The notes below the pieces were generated by a model. It was given only the letters and a program-made list of their open reading frames with translations, made no database searches and was not told the origin of the DNA. A stretch of 64,000 nt of DNA. Source: Dimorphilus gyrociliatus. Lineage: Eukaryota; Annelida; Polychaeta; Dinophilidae. Positions within the stretch are counted from its first letter, which is position 1, and each line of letters begins with the position of its first letter. Shown piece by piece: positions 1 through 12,369 of the stretch. The position numbers and the translations under genes are program-made. The stretch spans positions 620,001 through 684,000 of the forward strand of contig CAJFCJ010000025.1 of NCBI GenBank assembly GCA_904063045.1, read 5' to 3'.

Positions 1-967
1 CTTTTAGAAGCAATCAATAAATTCCAAACAATAACAAACAGTAGTAAAAACACTTGGAAAAATTTTTATGAATGAAATTTAAAGATTTTCTTCTTTTCTT
101 TTGTATTTAATCAATAAAGTGGAAAAAAAAACTGTTTCACCTCTAAATAGGGAAATTTTTATTTTATCTTCTTAAATAGAAAAATATTAACCAGAGATAA
201 AGAAAGTTTAATGACAGAAACGCTTTATCTATTTTTTCAATATGGCAAATAGTATATATCTCAATAATTAAATATTAAACATATAAAGTACGTCTACGTA
301 CGAGTCGATTATTTATAGATCGCTACTTGGAACTGTTTTACTCTTAAAACAAACATCAGTAATAATCGTTCAATCTTTCTATATATAATATATTACATAC
401 TTATATATATATACATAAATACTACGTTCGAATTGGAATAGTTTTTTTTCTCATGGCTACAGTAGATACTATATATAGGTCTAAAAAAAAAGAAACTAAA
501 CCCTATTAGAGTGACGAATATAAACATGTGTAAAGATTACATAACAAACTAAAGTCTACATTCCAAGGCTGAATTCTATTCAAAATAGAAAATATCAATA
601 TTTTAAAGCTGTAAAAAAAAAATTAAAAAACTTTTTTTCTTTTTAGCATCTCACTGTTGATATAGAAAAAGGTTATTTCTCTTTTTCTACCTATGCTTTT
701 CTCTCTCTCTCTCTCTCTCTTCTCTCTATCTATCCTTTTTTGATATTTATATAAATCTTTAGTGACGCAAGCTGGCGTAAGATATTTTTTAAGCAATCTA
801 ATCTGAAGAAAAACAATCCGACTCGTTATGCAATAATTTTATATGTGCTATTATAGGCTAAATGGTTATTTTTTGGATGATAAGATAGAATGTAATGTAA
901 TTCCAAGTAGTGTGGCAGTATCCGAATGTATAACACTTTTTTTATGTAACAGTATAAATAAACCCAC
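1..967. other. No exon recognised; probable intron or downstream part of the ZNF704-like gene
   Basis: AT-rich sequence with poly-A and poly-T runs and a (CT)n tract at about 701-727. I looked on the minus strand for the C-terminal C-clamp exon expected for the ZNF704/395 family and did not find it. A weak acceptor near 806 leads into an open stretch that does not resemble the family. Confidence 0.5.
701..727. repeat. (CT)n microsatellite
   Basis: About 13 CT units with small interruptions. Confidence 0.9.
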
Positions 968-2814
968 CCCAAATGCTCCTGTCGAATATGCTTTTCAATC
1001 ATGATTCTTGTACTCATGATCTTTTCACAATTTCTCCAAGTGCATTGGAAAACCGTCCTGGTTCCCTGAAATATCAATAGATGGCGTTAATAAATTTTTA
1101 ATATTCAAAAGGGTTATGCCCATTATCCATGAGTCCTAAATTTGCATTATTCACAGGCAACAACCGCTGCCTTTATATGCCGGCATACAGTTTTCCTGGT
1201 TACTATAAATACTTTTTCAACTGGTTCCCTGTTGCATTCTATCGTTTTGTACAGGTAACCAGTCTTCAACCCCAGTAACCGGTCATCACACCGTAAATAC
1301 TGCAGTACGAGAGGACGTCGAACTGCAATTTTTTGTACTCAAAATAGGATTGACGTTCTTAAGGTGGTTGTAATGGCGGTCATCGAACGTAAAATACTTT
1401 AAATAATTTATGCTAATTAACACTTCATTAATTGCACAGCCGGTAATCTAGGCCTACACATATTTTCCACGTGTGGCAATAATGACATATGTCATCCCCT
1501 ATGTGTAGCTGACAATTTCAACTGTTATCTTATCAAGTGAAAAATTATAAAAATGAATAGTTTAGTTTTTAAGGGCTTCTCTCTAGGCCAACATCTGTCC
1601 TTGACGAAAATAGGCCTATTTTGTAGTGCAATGTTCTATCGTGTAACCTTTGGACCACCCTTGTCACATTTTTTAACCATTGATTAGAAGGAAAAGGATC
1701 TAACCTTCATTTCGTCTTCTTCATTTGAAGAGCTCGACATCGTGTCGATCATATCATCTTGCAGATTTGGTGGAGCTGAAGTGGATAGTAACGATGGGGG
1801 CGATTCGGATGGCATACTGAATACTCCGCTTGAAACACTCCCCGAGTTATCTGCAGGCATATTGTCTTGATGCAAGCTGTCACGTGATAAAACAATTGTA
1901 GCTTACCTTGGTAAGAGGAAGATAGCTTTGGCGAACAGCTGAGGGATGTAAGAACCATAGCTGCCTGTTCTTCATCCATAATTTCCTCTGAACCCCGTCT
2001 ATAATAAAAAAAAGAAAAAAAATAATAGAATTTTATTAGTCCTACCTAATATAAAAAAAAATCGAACAAATACTAAGTACCCATGGCGCATAAGCATTGT
2101 GATGGGTGACACCCCAACGTGGCCTGTTCTGGGCCATAAACATTTCAATAAACCACAGTACGATTAATACATATATTAAAAAGATTTGTTAAACGTTTAC
2201 TAATTGTCATATGACTTCGCCGTCGATCATATTTCTATAATAAGGTTGAAGGTACGAACCGGCTTAGGTCTCACGATCACTCATGAGTCACCAAATAAAG
2301 ACCTAAATTACCTCTGTTTTGCTGGGACATCGATAGAACTCGATACAGCTCGCCTCTTTGATTCTGAATGCACATCTGCCAATCTACAGTAATCCTTGTC
2401 CTGATCTAAAAGTCTTGCCGATTTTCTGCTCCTCAACAACCTTACTTCTTCCAGACGCCTTTGAATTTGTATAGTTGTTGAATCGGGTAGAATGCAGCTT
2501 ATTAAAACTTGGTTGTCATCGTCATGCGAATCAACTGTACCGCACAGCTCCCTACCATTGTAGGTGATATATACTTGCTGTCCCTCCGGAAGTTGACAGG
2601 AGGTAATCGACTGGAAACCTCCTCCATATATATTCTTTTCATCGTATGTTCTTAGGATTCCATCGTCGAATTTGATCACGTAGAGATCCTCGTCGCGGGG
2701 GCCAGTTTTAGTACTATTTATAACACCGGCGTAAAAGCGGCCATCTTGGCCCGGTGCGCAGACTTTTGTGCCAACGATCGACCTCTTTGCTAACCTCTTT
2801 GTACCGAACATCAT
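968..2814 (-). CDS. ZNF704/ZNF395/Glut4EF-type C2H2 transcription factor, 3' part beyond window
   Basis: Four exons: 2312-2814, 1907-1998, 1705-1865 and 968-1065, with consistent phases and 284 codons in the window. The start at 2814 (MMFGTKRLAKRS) opens the family's N-terminal region, including IVGTKVCAPGQDGRFYAG. Exon 2 carries the family motif RRGSEEIMDEEQAAMVLTS followed by LSCSP. Exon 3 is Ser/Pro-rich. Exon 4 encodes one C2H2 finger, C-x4-C-x12-H-x4-H, from FQCTWRNCEK to RQEHLG. Known relatives bind GC-rich promoter elements in the nucleus and end in a C-clamp (a Cys-rich DNA-binding motif). No C-clamp exon is found at 1-967, so the 3' end probably lies beyond the left edge. Exon 4 ends in phase 2 at a GTGGGT donor. 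The exon 3 acceptor (AAG, 1866-1868) was chosen because the better-looking upstream AG breaks the frame. Family is firm; the exact orthologue is not resolved. Confidence 0.82.
1066..1704 (-). other. Third intron of the ZNF704-like gene
   Basis: 639 bp between the Ser/Pro-rich exon and the zinc-finger exon, much longer than the neighbouring introns of 41 and 313 bp. It looks less AT-rich than its surroundings. It contains a 13-base match at 1303-1315 to the rRNA sarcin-ricin loop (see findings). No exon was found in it. Confidence 0.6.
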
Positions 2815-3947
2815 GGACGAATATAGAGATTACATTCCAGACAAGCGTTTCACAAAAAAATTTCGGTGAATCTTTCGTTTTCCGGAGCCTTTTTCGACCA
2901 AATACTGCGTATGATCTACAGTCAGCTGTTTTAGAAGCCGGTTTGTTTTGATTTTTTCCAGAATGGGCGGGCGCAATGCAAAATTGATCACGTGGCGTTG
3001 TTTATAGAAGCCTTATTGGTTGCTCTGACGGAAATAACGTCAGATTATATTGTTAATATTCATGTCAGTTGCCGGCTTTGCAGTTTTGTTTACATGCTAG
3101 TTTGGACAATTTTCAATCGTTATGAAATAATTTTTTTACGACAATTCCTCCCATGTCCATTAAAAAATATGTTACGACGTTTATTTAAACGTATTAAGCT
3201 TTAGTGTAGGAAATATTTGGGTTGAAAATTTGTGATTATGCAAATGAACCTGTCAATCTTGTTGGGTGTTTATGCTGAGTTTAGTTATTGCTGTTATTCC
3301 CTAAAAATATTGTCAACAATTATTTTTTCGAAAAATTATCATCTTAAATATCTCTAAATCCTTATTTAAGCCGTAATATTAATTTCAAATTTTAAATATT
3401 CAGTAACGCCATCTATATAACTCTGTAATATTATCAATTAAAATGAAGATTACATCAACATGAGAATTGCATCAACCCGGTGTAAGCCATTCAGTTTACG
3501 TAGAATAAAAAATATCCCAAAGATATCCTACTAGCAATAGACATCAATAACGCATGAATCGATAATTCAAACCGGCCCTACCACCTTAATAATTCTGTTA
3601 CGCCTTTATGTGTTTTCAAAATTATTCACCTTGTTACATGTCAACCTAGTTTAATCCCAAATAACAATTTTAACCGAGAGAGCACAAAAAAAAGATCAGT
3701 TGTAAAAAAAATGAACCTTTTATTACAAACGTTTCGGCTTCTATCATTTATTTAGTTACTCTAATAAGAGCATTTTTTATAAGGTACTTGTTTTTTTTTT
3801 TTGGCAGCCGGTTAATATTTTTTACTCCTCGTTCCCTTTATTTAATATAAATAGCATATTCTCTAAAGAAGCAGTATGTATAAATTTAAAAACGGGATAA
3901 AAACTACTTCATATCTATAATATCTTGAACGGAAAAAGATGTCTCTT
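2815..3947. other. Intergenic: upstream of the ZNF704-like gene and downstream of RRM2
   Basis: No coding segment recognised. A 70-codon open frame at 2992-3204 (+) has no splice context or familiar sequence. The RRM2 end holds a minus-strand AATAAA (plus-strand tttatt at 3837-3842), about 105 bp past the RRM2 stop and a plausible poly(A) signal. Confidence 0.5.
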
Positions 3948-5685
3948 TTAAAAGTCGGCTTCTAAAGTAAATTCAAATTGGTCGGCGGCATTTTTTCCAA
4001 CTCCGCTCATGACGCCCATTTTCTGATATTCGCTTACTCTTTTCTCAAAAAAGTTAGTTTTTCCTTCCATTGAAATCATTTCCATAAAATCAAATGGATT
4101 TTCGCTCTTGTAATACTGTCGAAAAAAAAATAGTTTGATTCTATTATTCGTACAATCTCTAAAAGTGATCTAATTAAAAGCTTGATAGCACCTAATTAAC
4201 AAGTTATTATTAAGCTATGAACTGATCAACTATAAAAGGGAAACTCTTGTCTGCTAAAAAAGAGTATATAGTGTGTAGGGGAGTCTTTTATAAAAGTTAC
4301 TGATTATTATTATTATTATTATTATTATAAAATATTCATATACCTTGTCACATTCTAATTGATCTAGAAGCCAATCAGCCACAAACTCTATGTATTGCTT
4401 CATCAATTTGCTATTCATGCCAATAAGAGCGCATGGTAAAGCATCAGTTAAGAACTCTTGCTCAATTTTAACGGCGTCAGTTACAATTTCGTAAACTCGT
4501 TCTTGAGATGGTCGATGAATAAGCTTTTTGAACATTAGACAAGCGAAAAGCGTATGAAGGCCTTCGTCTCTTGAAATTAACTCGTTAGAGAAGGTCAAAC
4601 CAGGCATGAGACCTTTCTTTTTCAACCAAAAGATAGCAGCAAATGAACCTGAGAAAAAAATTCCTTCTACGGCAGCAAAAGCAATAACTCTTTCAGCATA
4701 AGAGGATTCATCGTCGTGGATCCATTTAAGTGCCCATTCAGCCTTTCTCTTCACAGCAGGCATTGTTTCTATGGCATTAAAGAGATAGTCTTTTTCCTCT
4801 TTGCTTTTTATATAAGTATCGATAAGAATGCTATACATCTCGCTGTGAATATTCTCTATAGCGATTTGGAAACCATAAAAGCAGCGAGCCTCTGTTGATT
4901 GAACTTCAGAGCTGAATCTGTCAACCTAAAGATCGAAAGTTGGTTTAGTTTTTCAAACTAAAATCAATATCTATAGCGCTTACTAAATTCTCATTGACGA
5001 TACCATCACTAGCGGCAAAAAACGCTAAAACGTGCGAAATAAAATGCCTTTCGTCGTTTGATAGATTGGCCCAGTGCTCTAAATCCTTACTTAGATCGAC
5101 CTCATCAACTGTCCAGAAGGAAGCCACAGCTTGTTTATACATTGTCCAAGCATCGGCATAATTCGGGTCGATTGGAAAGATGACGTATTTGTTTGGATTA
5201 TCGGAAAGTAGCGGTTCCTCCTTCTCTAACTCTTTCAATTTCCTCCTTTCTTCTCTCTGAAATTTACATTTAAAAACATAACAATATTATTTATTTAACT
5301 AATGTGAACTATTTATTATCGAGCGTTAACTAGGCCAAACTAGAGTTTCAGCCTTAAGGGGGCCAGTTGTACTTACTTTGCCCACTTCGCTGCCCTTTTT
5401 GGGTGATTTTATAGGACTTTTTGTAGGACTCGCTTTTATGTTCTGAAAGTAGTGAGGGCATTTAGGGATATAACATTGTTACAAATTTCCCAACTTACCG
5501 TTAATTGACTATCACTCAAAATTTTACCACTCTGCTTTACAGGTATCTATATAACAGTTTAATTCATTAGGGTATTTCAAAAATAATGAAAAAAGAATAT
5601 TGTGTAGTGTATTGTAGCTAACCACGTTTTCATCGGTTTCTCTTCTAAAAACGGTTGTAGCTTCTTTGTTGATGGTTGCAGACAT
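3948..5685 (-). CDS. RRM2: Ribonucleoside-diphosphate reductase small subunit (class Ia R2)
   Basis: Six exons: 5623-5685, 5499-5531, 5377-5442, 4984-5256, 4344-4925 and 3948-4115, giving 394 aa (human RRM2: 389). R2 holds the di-iron centre and tyrosyl radical that the large subunit uses to make dNTPs. Iron-ligand and radical segments are all visible: [29 protein letters not shown] (radical Tyr in EMYS), GIFFSGSFA and SRDEGLHT. The C-terminal tail FTLEADF is the peptide that docks on R1. The N-terminus carries three Ser-Pro-x-Lys CDK-type sites ([12 protein letters not shown]). The start at 5685 (MSATINKEA) follows the upstream E2F site; an in-frame extension to 5847 would run through that promoter and is unlikely. 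The last intron holds an (ATT)n tract. Divergent from STPG1. Confidence 0.97.
4302..4330. repeat. (ATT)n microsatellite in last RRM2 intron
   Basis: About nine ATT units. Read through, it adds a poly-Ile tail to the preceding exon's open frame, which is an artefact. Confidence 0.9.
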
Positions 5686-6305
5686 TATTTGAACGATTCT
5701 GTAGTAAAGTCGAAGAAACAAGAGTTCTAAAATGAATTTAGAAAAAGAATGCTTTCTCGACTGGAAGAAAGAAAAGCGGTTAATGACAAATTTTGCGCGA
5801 AAATGTTGAACTGAGCCAGAATATGGCGCGTTTGGAGCGTAAACCAATCATTCAGTTTGTTATAAGATGCTGACATTGTATAGGCTACGCTGATTGGTTA
5901 AAGTGTAAAATTTGATATTTGTAATTTTCCACTATATTTCAATAATAAATTTAATATATTTTTTCAACTTTTATTCGACAAAAGCTATTAAAATGATTCT
6001 TTAAAATCGACTGATGTTGGTAAAAGTTAAGAGAACATCCAGAAATCGTTCTTTTTACACAAATAGATCCACCTTTTAAATATAGAATCGCCCATGCGAC
6101 TTCCGCTGTCAATAACAACGCTCAACGCTAAGAAACTCAATTCTACAAAATTTTTGAATTGGTTAATTTATATTAATAATAGCTCAGTATTAAAAGTAAT
6201 ATTGTATACGAGAGAGAAAGGATAATAACGCTTGCTAGGGAATATATTTAATGTGATAAACGAATATTTTATTAAAAAACAAGATATGATTATTTTAGTT
6301 GAATA
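5686..6305. promoter_or_regulatory. Shared upstream region of RRM2 (-) and STPG1 (+)
   Basis: 620 bp separate the two start codons. At 5791-5803 lies a near-perfect palindrome ttttgcgcgaaaa, which contains the E2F core TTTCGCGC on the minus strand, 106-118 bp upstream of the RRM2 start codon. CCAAT boxes lie at 5844-5848 (plus orientation) and 5893-5897 (minus orientation). E2F plus CCAAT/NF-Y control is the known arrangement for S-phase genes such as ribonucleotide reductase. That these sites work here is inference. Confidence 0.65.
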
Positions 6306-7680
6306 ATGAGTGATAGTATACGATATTTGGATGAAGAACCTGGGGAAAGGTTGAACGGTAAAAGGAAATCTGGGAATCTTCACAAAGGTAATACATTTTA
6401 TTATTAAAAATCTAATTATTCATAGCATTTTGCAGTTATAAAAAATATTGTAGAAATTATTTACAATGAATTGAAAACAGATCACAGCCTTCTCTGTTAA
6501 TTGTTATTCTATGAAATTTTTCAGGGAGGAGTATCGTTCCTCTTCGATCTACAATTCCAACGAAATATCAAACTGTTGTAATTAGTAACAGCGAACAAAG
6601 AGGATTCTGTTCCCAAGCTAAACGATTCAATTATGAAAATCATTTAACAGAAGGTCCAGGACCTGGAAATTACGTTGGACATTCGGAAGCGGAAACAAAG
6701 TCTACATCTTTTTCGAAAAAGGGTACGGGAGGTTTTGCGTCCAAAAGTAGACGAATTAGGAGGGATTTAGCTGAAAACCATCCAGGAGTTGGATCCTACA
6801 AATTACCTGCAACTCTCAAGTCGAGACACGATTTTTCCACATCAAATACTAGTTCTTTTCACAGGCCAGTTGTTTCTGGGACCAGAGAGCCAAACTCGCT
6901 TCCAGGACCAAATATTTATAAAACTGCGACTGCGGCAAAATGGACGAATAAAACAAATAACGTTTCCGGAGATGCTGCTTTTAAATCGAAATCAAAGCGT
7001 GAACTACTTGTATTGAAAGATTCGGATAGAGTTGCCCCTACCCAATACGACGTAAAGGATACTTTGCAAAGGCAATCGGTTAAGATTCCATTTTCCAGTT
7101 TTAAATCCAGAACTCGAAGACAAATGGCTCCAACACCACCAAAAATACCAGGTAAAAATGATTACGTTTTATTAGCAATTTAATACAGAATTACTATAGA
7201 AAAACTCGTTTTATTTATTCGCAATACAGGTCCTGCTGACTATTCTCCCGGTGAAAAAGCTGATATGAATAAAAAGTTGGGATTTCCGAAGCAGCATTAT
7301 CTTTGTATAAGTGCTCCGGCTATGCCCTTACCAGAAACTCCACCTCTTCCAGGACCCGGTCAATATGATATTAAAGGCCAAATAGAAACTGAGAAGCATT
7401 ATATGACCCATTCTGCATTTGTTAGCTCGTCTAGCCGATGGAATAGTCAAGCAAGAAATCCAGATTTCCCTGGGCCAGGTAGGCTTTTAAAATATTATGC
7501 TTTTTACAAATAGTGTTAATCCAGTGTTGAGATAGTAGTTTTAAACATATCAACAATTGTCTAGTCGTAGAATTGTTATTAAATTTCTTTGTTTTGTGAA
7601 CAGCTCATTATCACCCGGATGGTACCGTGCAAAGCAAACAATCATTCCTTTACAATGCGCAACAAAAATGGATTTGTTGA
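6306..7680 (+). CDS. STPG1: STPG1 (MAPO2), sperm-tail PG-rich repeat protein
   Basis: Four exons: 6306-6387, 6525-7151, 7230-7478 and 7604-7680, giving 344 aa (human STPG1 about 334). The protein carries about seven spaced PG-rich repeats, including EGPGPGNYVG, NHPGVGSYKLP, SLPGPNIYKT, KIPGPADYSPG, PLPGPGQYDIK and FPGPAHYHP. Family-specific segments are GFCSQAKRF near the N-terminus and the C-terminal SKQSFLYNAQQKWI, which ends at the stop codon. Human STPG1/MAPO2 was described in O6-methylguanine-induced apoptosis. PG-rich repeat proteins are otherwise typical of ciliary microtubules, so an axonemal role is likely here but is inferred. Divergent neighbour of RRM2. Confidence 0.93.
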
Positions 7681-10201
7681 AAAGTTTCCCATCTACATTC
7701 TTACAATACAAATGAAACAGAATTCGTAGTGCCAACGACGTGAGAAGTAGCTGCTACAAACGTACAAATCATAAGTTAAACTGAACTGTTAAGTCAAGTG
7801 TTTTGTTGCTTTTTTTTCCCGTAATCAAAGAGAATTTTTTATTCAAATCAAAAATAAGAAAAAGTAATGTTAAGGAAAACAAAAAATCTGAGGAAATCAA
7901 TCAATTTGCCCGATATTACGAACTAACTATAATCATCAATGACGAACCAGATTTTACATGTCACGATTTCGTTCAGTTTGCAACGCAAGCAAATTTCTAT
8001 ATGATGCTTATAGAATACTAATAGACGATGTGTAGCTTAGTCTAGGATGGTAAATATTAAAATTTTCACCAGACTAAACTTGTACCAAAGAAAAGAGAAT
8101 TAGTCGTTACTATTAAGTGTTAGTTATGAAAGGGGAAGGGAACAAATCAAGTGCCCAATATTGTACAAAAAAAAGTCGATCCTTAACTGTCAAGATCAGC
8201 GTTTCCCTTCAAAACCAAGTCGTATAGAGAGGTTCATTCGAGAGGCAAATCGAAGAACTTATTCTTACCAACTGTATAATTTTTTTCCGAGGATTGCATA
8301 GGATTAATTTCTGCGTTCTTTTATCATATTTATTTGAAAACTGTAACATATAGGTATATATTTACTTACAATAATTTCTTTATTAACAATAGAAAAAGTA
8401 TACAAAATAAGACATACCTCTTTTAACAGGTGCACTGTAGTTGAAGTTACGAGATATTTTATATTAATGTTTGCAGAGGGGCCATTTCTTCAAAAAGATA
8501 GAGGTAAGAAAATATATAAATAAACCAGTATTATGAGCGTAAATCATATTGAATAAGGTATGGTCTTTTAGGAATGTTCTATGGAGGGGCGGATGAGTCA
8601 TTCTATTTTTTATTTCGAAGAGAAGCTTCTTCTAAATTCCAATTATCATCTTTAACAAATCCTATAAATTTGACATTTAATTAGAATAGAATATTTCAAG
8701 GTCACTTTCTTAATATCTTAAAAAGAAGTATTTTTTTATCTCTCTTTCGTTCTGTTGCTTATTTAGGCATGATAATAAACGCAAGAGGCTCCAACCTTCG
8801 TATATCATATATATTTCAGATGGTGTACTCGTTCTTAATATCTATCTTTTCTGAAATGGCGGTTGGATATCCAGTTAGACAAACTTTTCCATGAAAAGAG
8901 GACCGTCACTAAGTACTAATAAAACTTTAATTACCAAGAATTTATCTTTAAAAAACAAAAAAACTATTCCTTCCTTACCGGCTAACAAAAAATTATCTTG
9001 CTACAATTAAATGAAGCAGTTGGACATTTCGCCGAAGCTGAAAAAAATATTTGAAAATGTTTAATCGCGAATATCTCGATGATTTTGTAAAGAATGAAAA
9101 AATATAAATATATAGACTATATAAAAGTCATTTAGAGATATTGTTCGCATATTTAGTCTTTATATGGGATATATTAATCAAGATATTTGACATATCTAAT
9201 ATCGACTTCCCAAATTGGACATGACGCAACTACCGCTTTCAACATGGCGACAAACAGAAATATTCAATTTTCTAATTAAATATATATCAGATAACATTAT
9301 TTTTAAGTCGAAAACTTAACCGTCAATGTAATATAAAAACTTTCATTCTTAAAAGTAGATAAAAGATAAATTTACCAAAGAAATACAAAGAAAATAATAG
9401 AGGTCTTACTGGCTTAACATCCGGATGTAGAGGGCGCAATCTATGACTTTTACCCAATTTACCCAATTACAAAAAATCTTTAATGAAATGCGATTACTAT
9501 TATGATTATTAAAACTTGTTAAAAACTATTTAATTAATTGAAATGCAATTATACAAGGGTATATTAATTATTATTCTTAATAATTAAAAGTGTACAACAA
9601 CATTGACCAAGGACTGGGCACCATTAAAATATACCCTATAGTGTGGTTAATTATTGGAATAAACATTTATACTATTTTTAAAAATTATTAACTAACATAA
9701 ACTTACAGGTCTATGGCTCTTATGTATCATTAATATACAGCTGATAATTTTAATATATTATATGAAACTAATTGCTATCTTTATTAATATTTTTCTTGAT
9801 TAGTGAAGAATTTAGATAAGAGCTTAACAATAAATTATTCAAGTATCATTGATTTAATTGTATATGTTTTGCTAAGTGACCATATCACATCTTCAAGAGA
9901 ACAATGGTCGATTATTTATGGAGGTAAGGAGACCTCATTAAAATTTGATTGTCGTCAAACTATTCTTCAGTGTTTAACAGATAAATGTATATACAGAGAA
10001 AGAGAGAGGAAGAGGGGGGGAGAGTACTATTAATCATTTTGTAATTTAAACTATGCCAAATATTTTAAAGCAATTATTATCAGTTATAATTCAACAAATA
10101 TTGGAAAAAAGTACATGAAATGCCTATATCATAAAACGTTTGACTACTAGATAAAATCGATATACGATTTTTCACTAATGGTACACTGTTCATTAAAATA
10201 T
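7681..10201. other. Intergenic, 2.5 kb, no gene recognised
   Basis: AT-rich sequence with short open frames on both strands (for example 7803-8021 and 9803-10033, +). None has a recognisable motif, convincing start or splice context. A short (GA)n stretch lies near 9997-10025. Confidence 0.5.
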
Positions 10202-12369
10202 TTAATATTTTTCTTCTAATTTCAAATTCGCTTCTGCTTGTTTTCCCGTTATATCTTCTACTTGACTCTTCTTTACCTTTCTATTTCGAGTAATAGAATA
10301 ATATATTAATTGATACTGTTATAAACGTAACCTGCTTTTAAAGGTTAATATTCATTCTTACTTTCCAAAAGACTCCCCTTCTTCTATTGTTTCTGGTAGT
10401 GTTTTATTTAAAGTTTCGGGTAATAGTAATGTTAGAATACCTGTCCCCGTTGCAAAGACTCCGAAAATAGTTGTGGGGAATGGTTTCCATATATCGCTCT
10501 AAGAAAGTATGCGATATATATTAATATTGCAAAATAATGACTTATTGCAAAAGTATTTAAGTGAAATACTGACTAATTGACCACCAACGTAAGGAGCAGC
10601 CATTCCTGCTATTCTTGCATTCATAGATGTAAATCCAATACCAACATTCCTTACGCCAGTTGGCATAAGTTCAACGGTATAGACGTAGATAGCTGCAAAA
10701 GCCATTGAAATAGAGGCCTTTCCTAAAATCGACATTGCAGTTCTCGATGCACTCGGAGCTAATAGGAGAGGAAAAATTTCTTTCAGCAATATCAATCAAA
10801 GAAATAATTAATTGCTGACCATCAGTTAAGATTAATGGAATCAAAATAAACCCAGAGAGGCCAGCAAATAGACAAGCACTAGCAACCGTAGGCTTTCTTC
10901 CCACTCGTCCCATGAGATAGATACCTAAGTGTTGAATTTATATCAAGATATTATATTTCAAAAACATCTTATTATGGACCTAGAGTTAGAGCTGGCACTT
11001 CAACTATACCCAATAAGAATGTATTTAAGTAGATGCTACCAGCTATTGTTCCTATATTCAACGATAATCCATAATACATCAGACTGCACGTAAACCTGGA
11101 AACAAATTGTACAATTAAAATAAATTATTGTTATTTTCCTACTTACCAAATGAAGCATAATATTAGTGTTTTTTTCCTTAAATTAGGATAAACAAGAATA
11201 TCCTTAACAGTTCCTTTTCTGGTCTCCATTACCTTTTCTTTATCATCTGAGGCTGGATGGGAAAAATTAAGGTCTTCCGGTAATTGCTTACGATTTATTG
11301 TCGCAATTTTTTCTACAATTTGTTTTGCTTCTTCAAACCTTCCCTGAGAAATTAGCCAGCGCGGAGATTCGTCCATAAAACTATATTATATATTATATAT
11401 AGTAGATATTAAATAATTTAGACGAGTATGAGAATGAAATAGCTAGGTGGTCTGATGGCTTACAAAAAATAGCCGAACAATATAATTGCAGGCGCTGTTA
11501 TTACCAATTGTAGTCTGACATGATCCCTAAGAAAGAAGGCGATTCCTGGTAAGGTGGCATAACCAAAAGCAAATAGCATCTGCCATGTTACCCCGATAGC
11601 AGCTCGGTAAGATTTTCCAGTAATTTCACTTACTGATTTTAAGAAATTTACGTAGTTGAATGATCCTCTATAATGCATATATATAGTACTTACAATATAC
11701 ATAAGCCGCTAAATTTGATCCCGTTGTTCCGATTGCTATTATATATCGACCAATGCAAAAAAGCGGATAATTTGGAGCATAGGTAGCCAAGAAACCTCCG
11801 CCAATTTTAAAAAATAAGTATATAATAACTGTATATTTTCTACCGATTTTATCAGATAGTACACCACAGCTTATCGCGCCGAAAAATCTTCCAAACATAT
11901 AAATAGTAGAAGTTAATCTTACCATCCAGGACTTTTTGCAAACGAGATTCCATTTGCTGGCTATTGTGCTTAGTAATAGTCCCTGATCAAAAACCCATCC
12001 ATCATTGCAACTTATATAGCTGTTCTTATTGGGAAACATGCTCTCTACCCTTCTTCTATCGCTATCGTTCCAACGTAAGAGATCATCAAAGCTAAATTGT
12101 GAATAATTAAGAGGAAACATATCACATTTGCTATTAACTAGTTTGCTCGAACCAGATTCCGTTATTTTTGGAATAGCGATTAATTTCTGACGTTCGAATG
12201 ATAATCCCGAAAGCTCTTTAACGTTACACCAGTGGTCTTGCTTATCACCCACAAAATTCATAACTAATGCTTCAACTCCAAAAAATTCTCCTGCTCCTAA
12301 AGTAAGAAATGCTATAATTTGATAAAAGCCAATTTCCCCAATATATTTAAAGACATCGTCAAATTCCAT
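10202..12369 (-). CDS. SLC22-family organic cation/anion transporter (major facilitator superfamily)
   Basis: Eight exons: 11694-12369, 11464-11632, 11147-11380, 10980-11095, 10820-10924, 10574-10758, 10362-10498 and 10202-10280, giving 566 aa. Features are typical of SLC22: a first membrane helix (GFYQIIAFLTLG), a large Cys-containing extracellular loop between TM1 and TM2, the loop motif SDKIGRKYT after TM2, MDESPRWLISQGR before TM7, YYGLSLNIGT, MGRVGRKP, and IYVYTVELMPTGVRNVG. The C-terminal tail is Lys/Glu-rich. The family moves organic ions across the plasma membrane, and substrate cannot be read from sequence. Exon 2 uses the acceptor at 11633-11635, which gives AYVYLSEITGKSYR; the nearer AGs would create stops. 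Donors GTCCAT, GTCAGC and GTCAGT are non-consensus beyond GT but are supported by reading frame. Confidence 0.92.

Noticed and set aside
5686-5847. In-frame upstream extension of RRM2
   Set aside because: It would translate through the E2F site and CCAAT box. The MSATINKEA start gives normal family length.
11633-11702. Alternative acceptor for SLC22 exon 2 just upstream (ATTATAG or AGAG)
   Set aside because: Both create a stop at the junction; the acceptor at 11633-11635 gives the expected SLC22 sequence.
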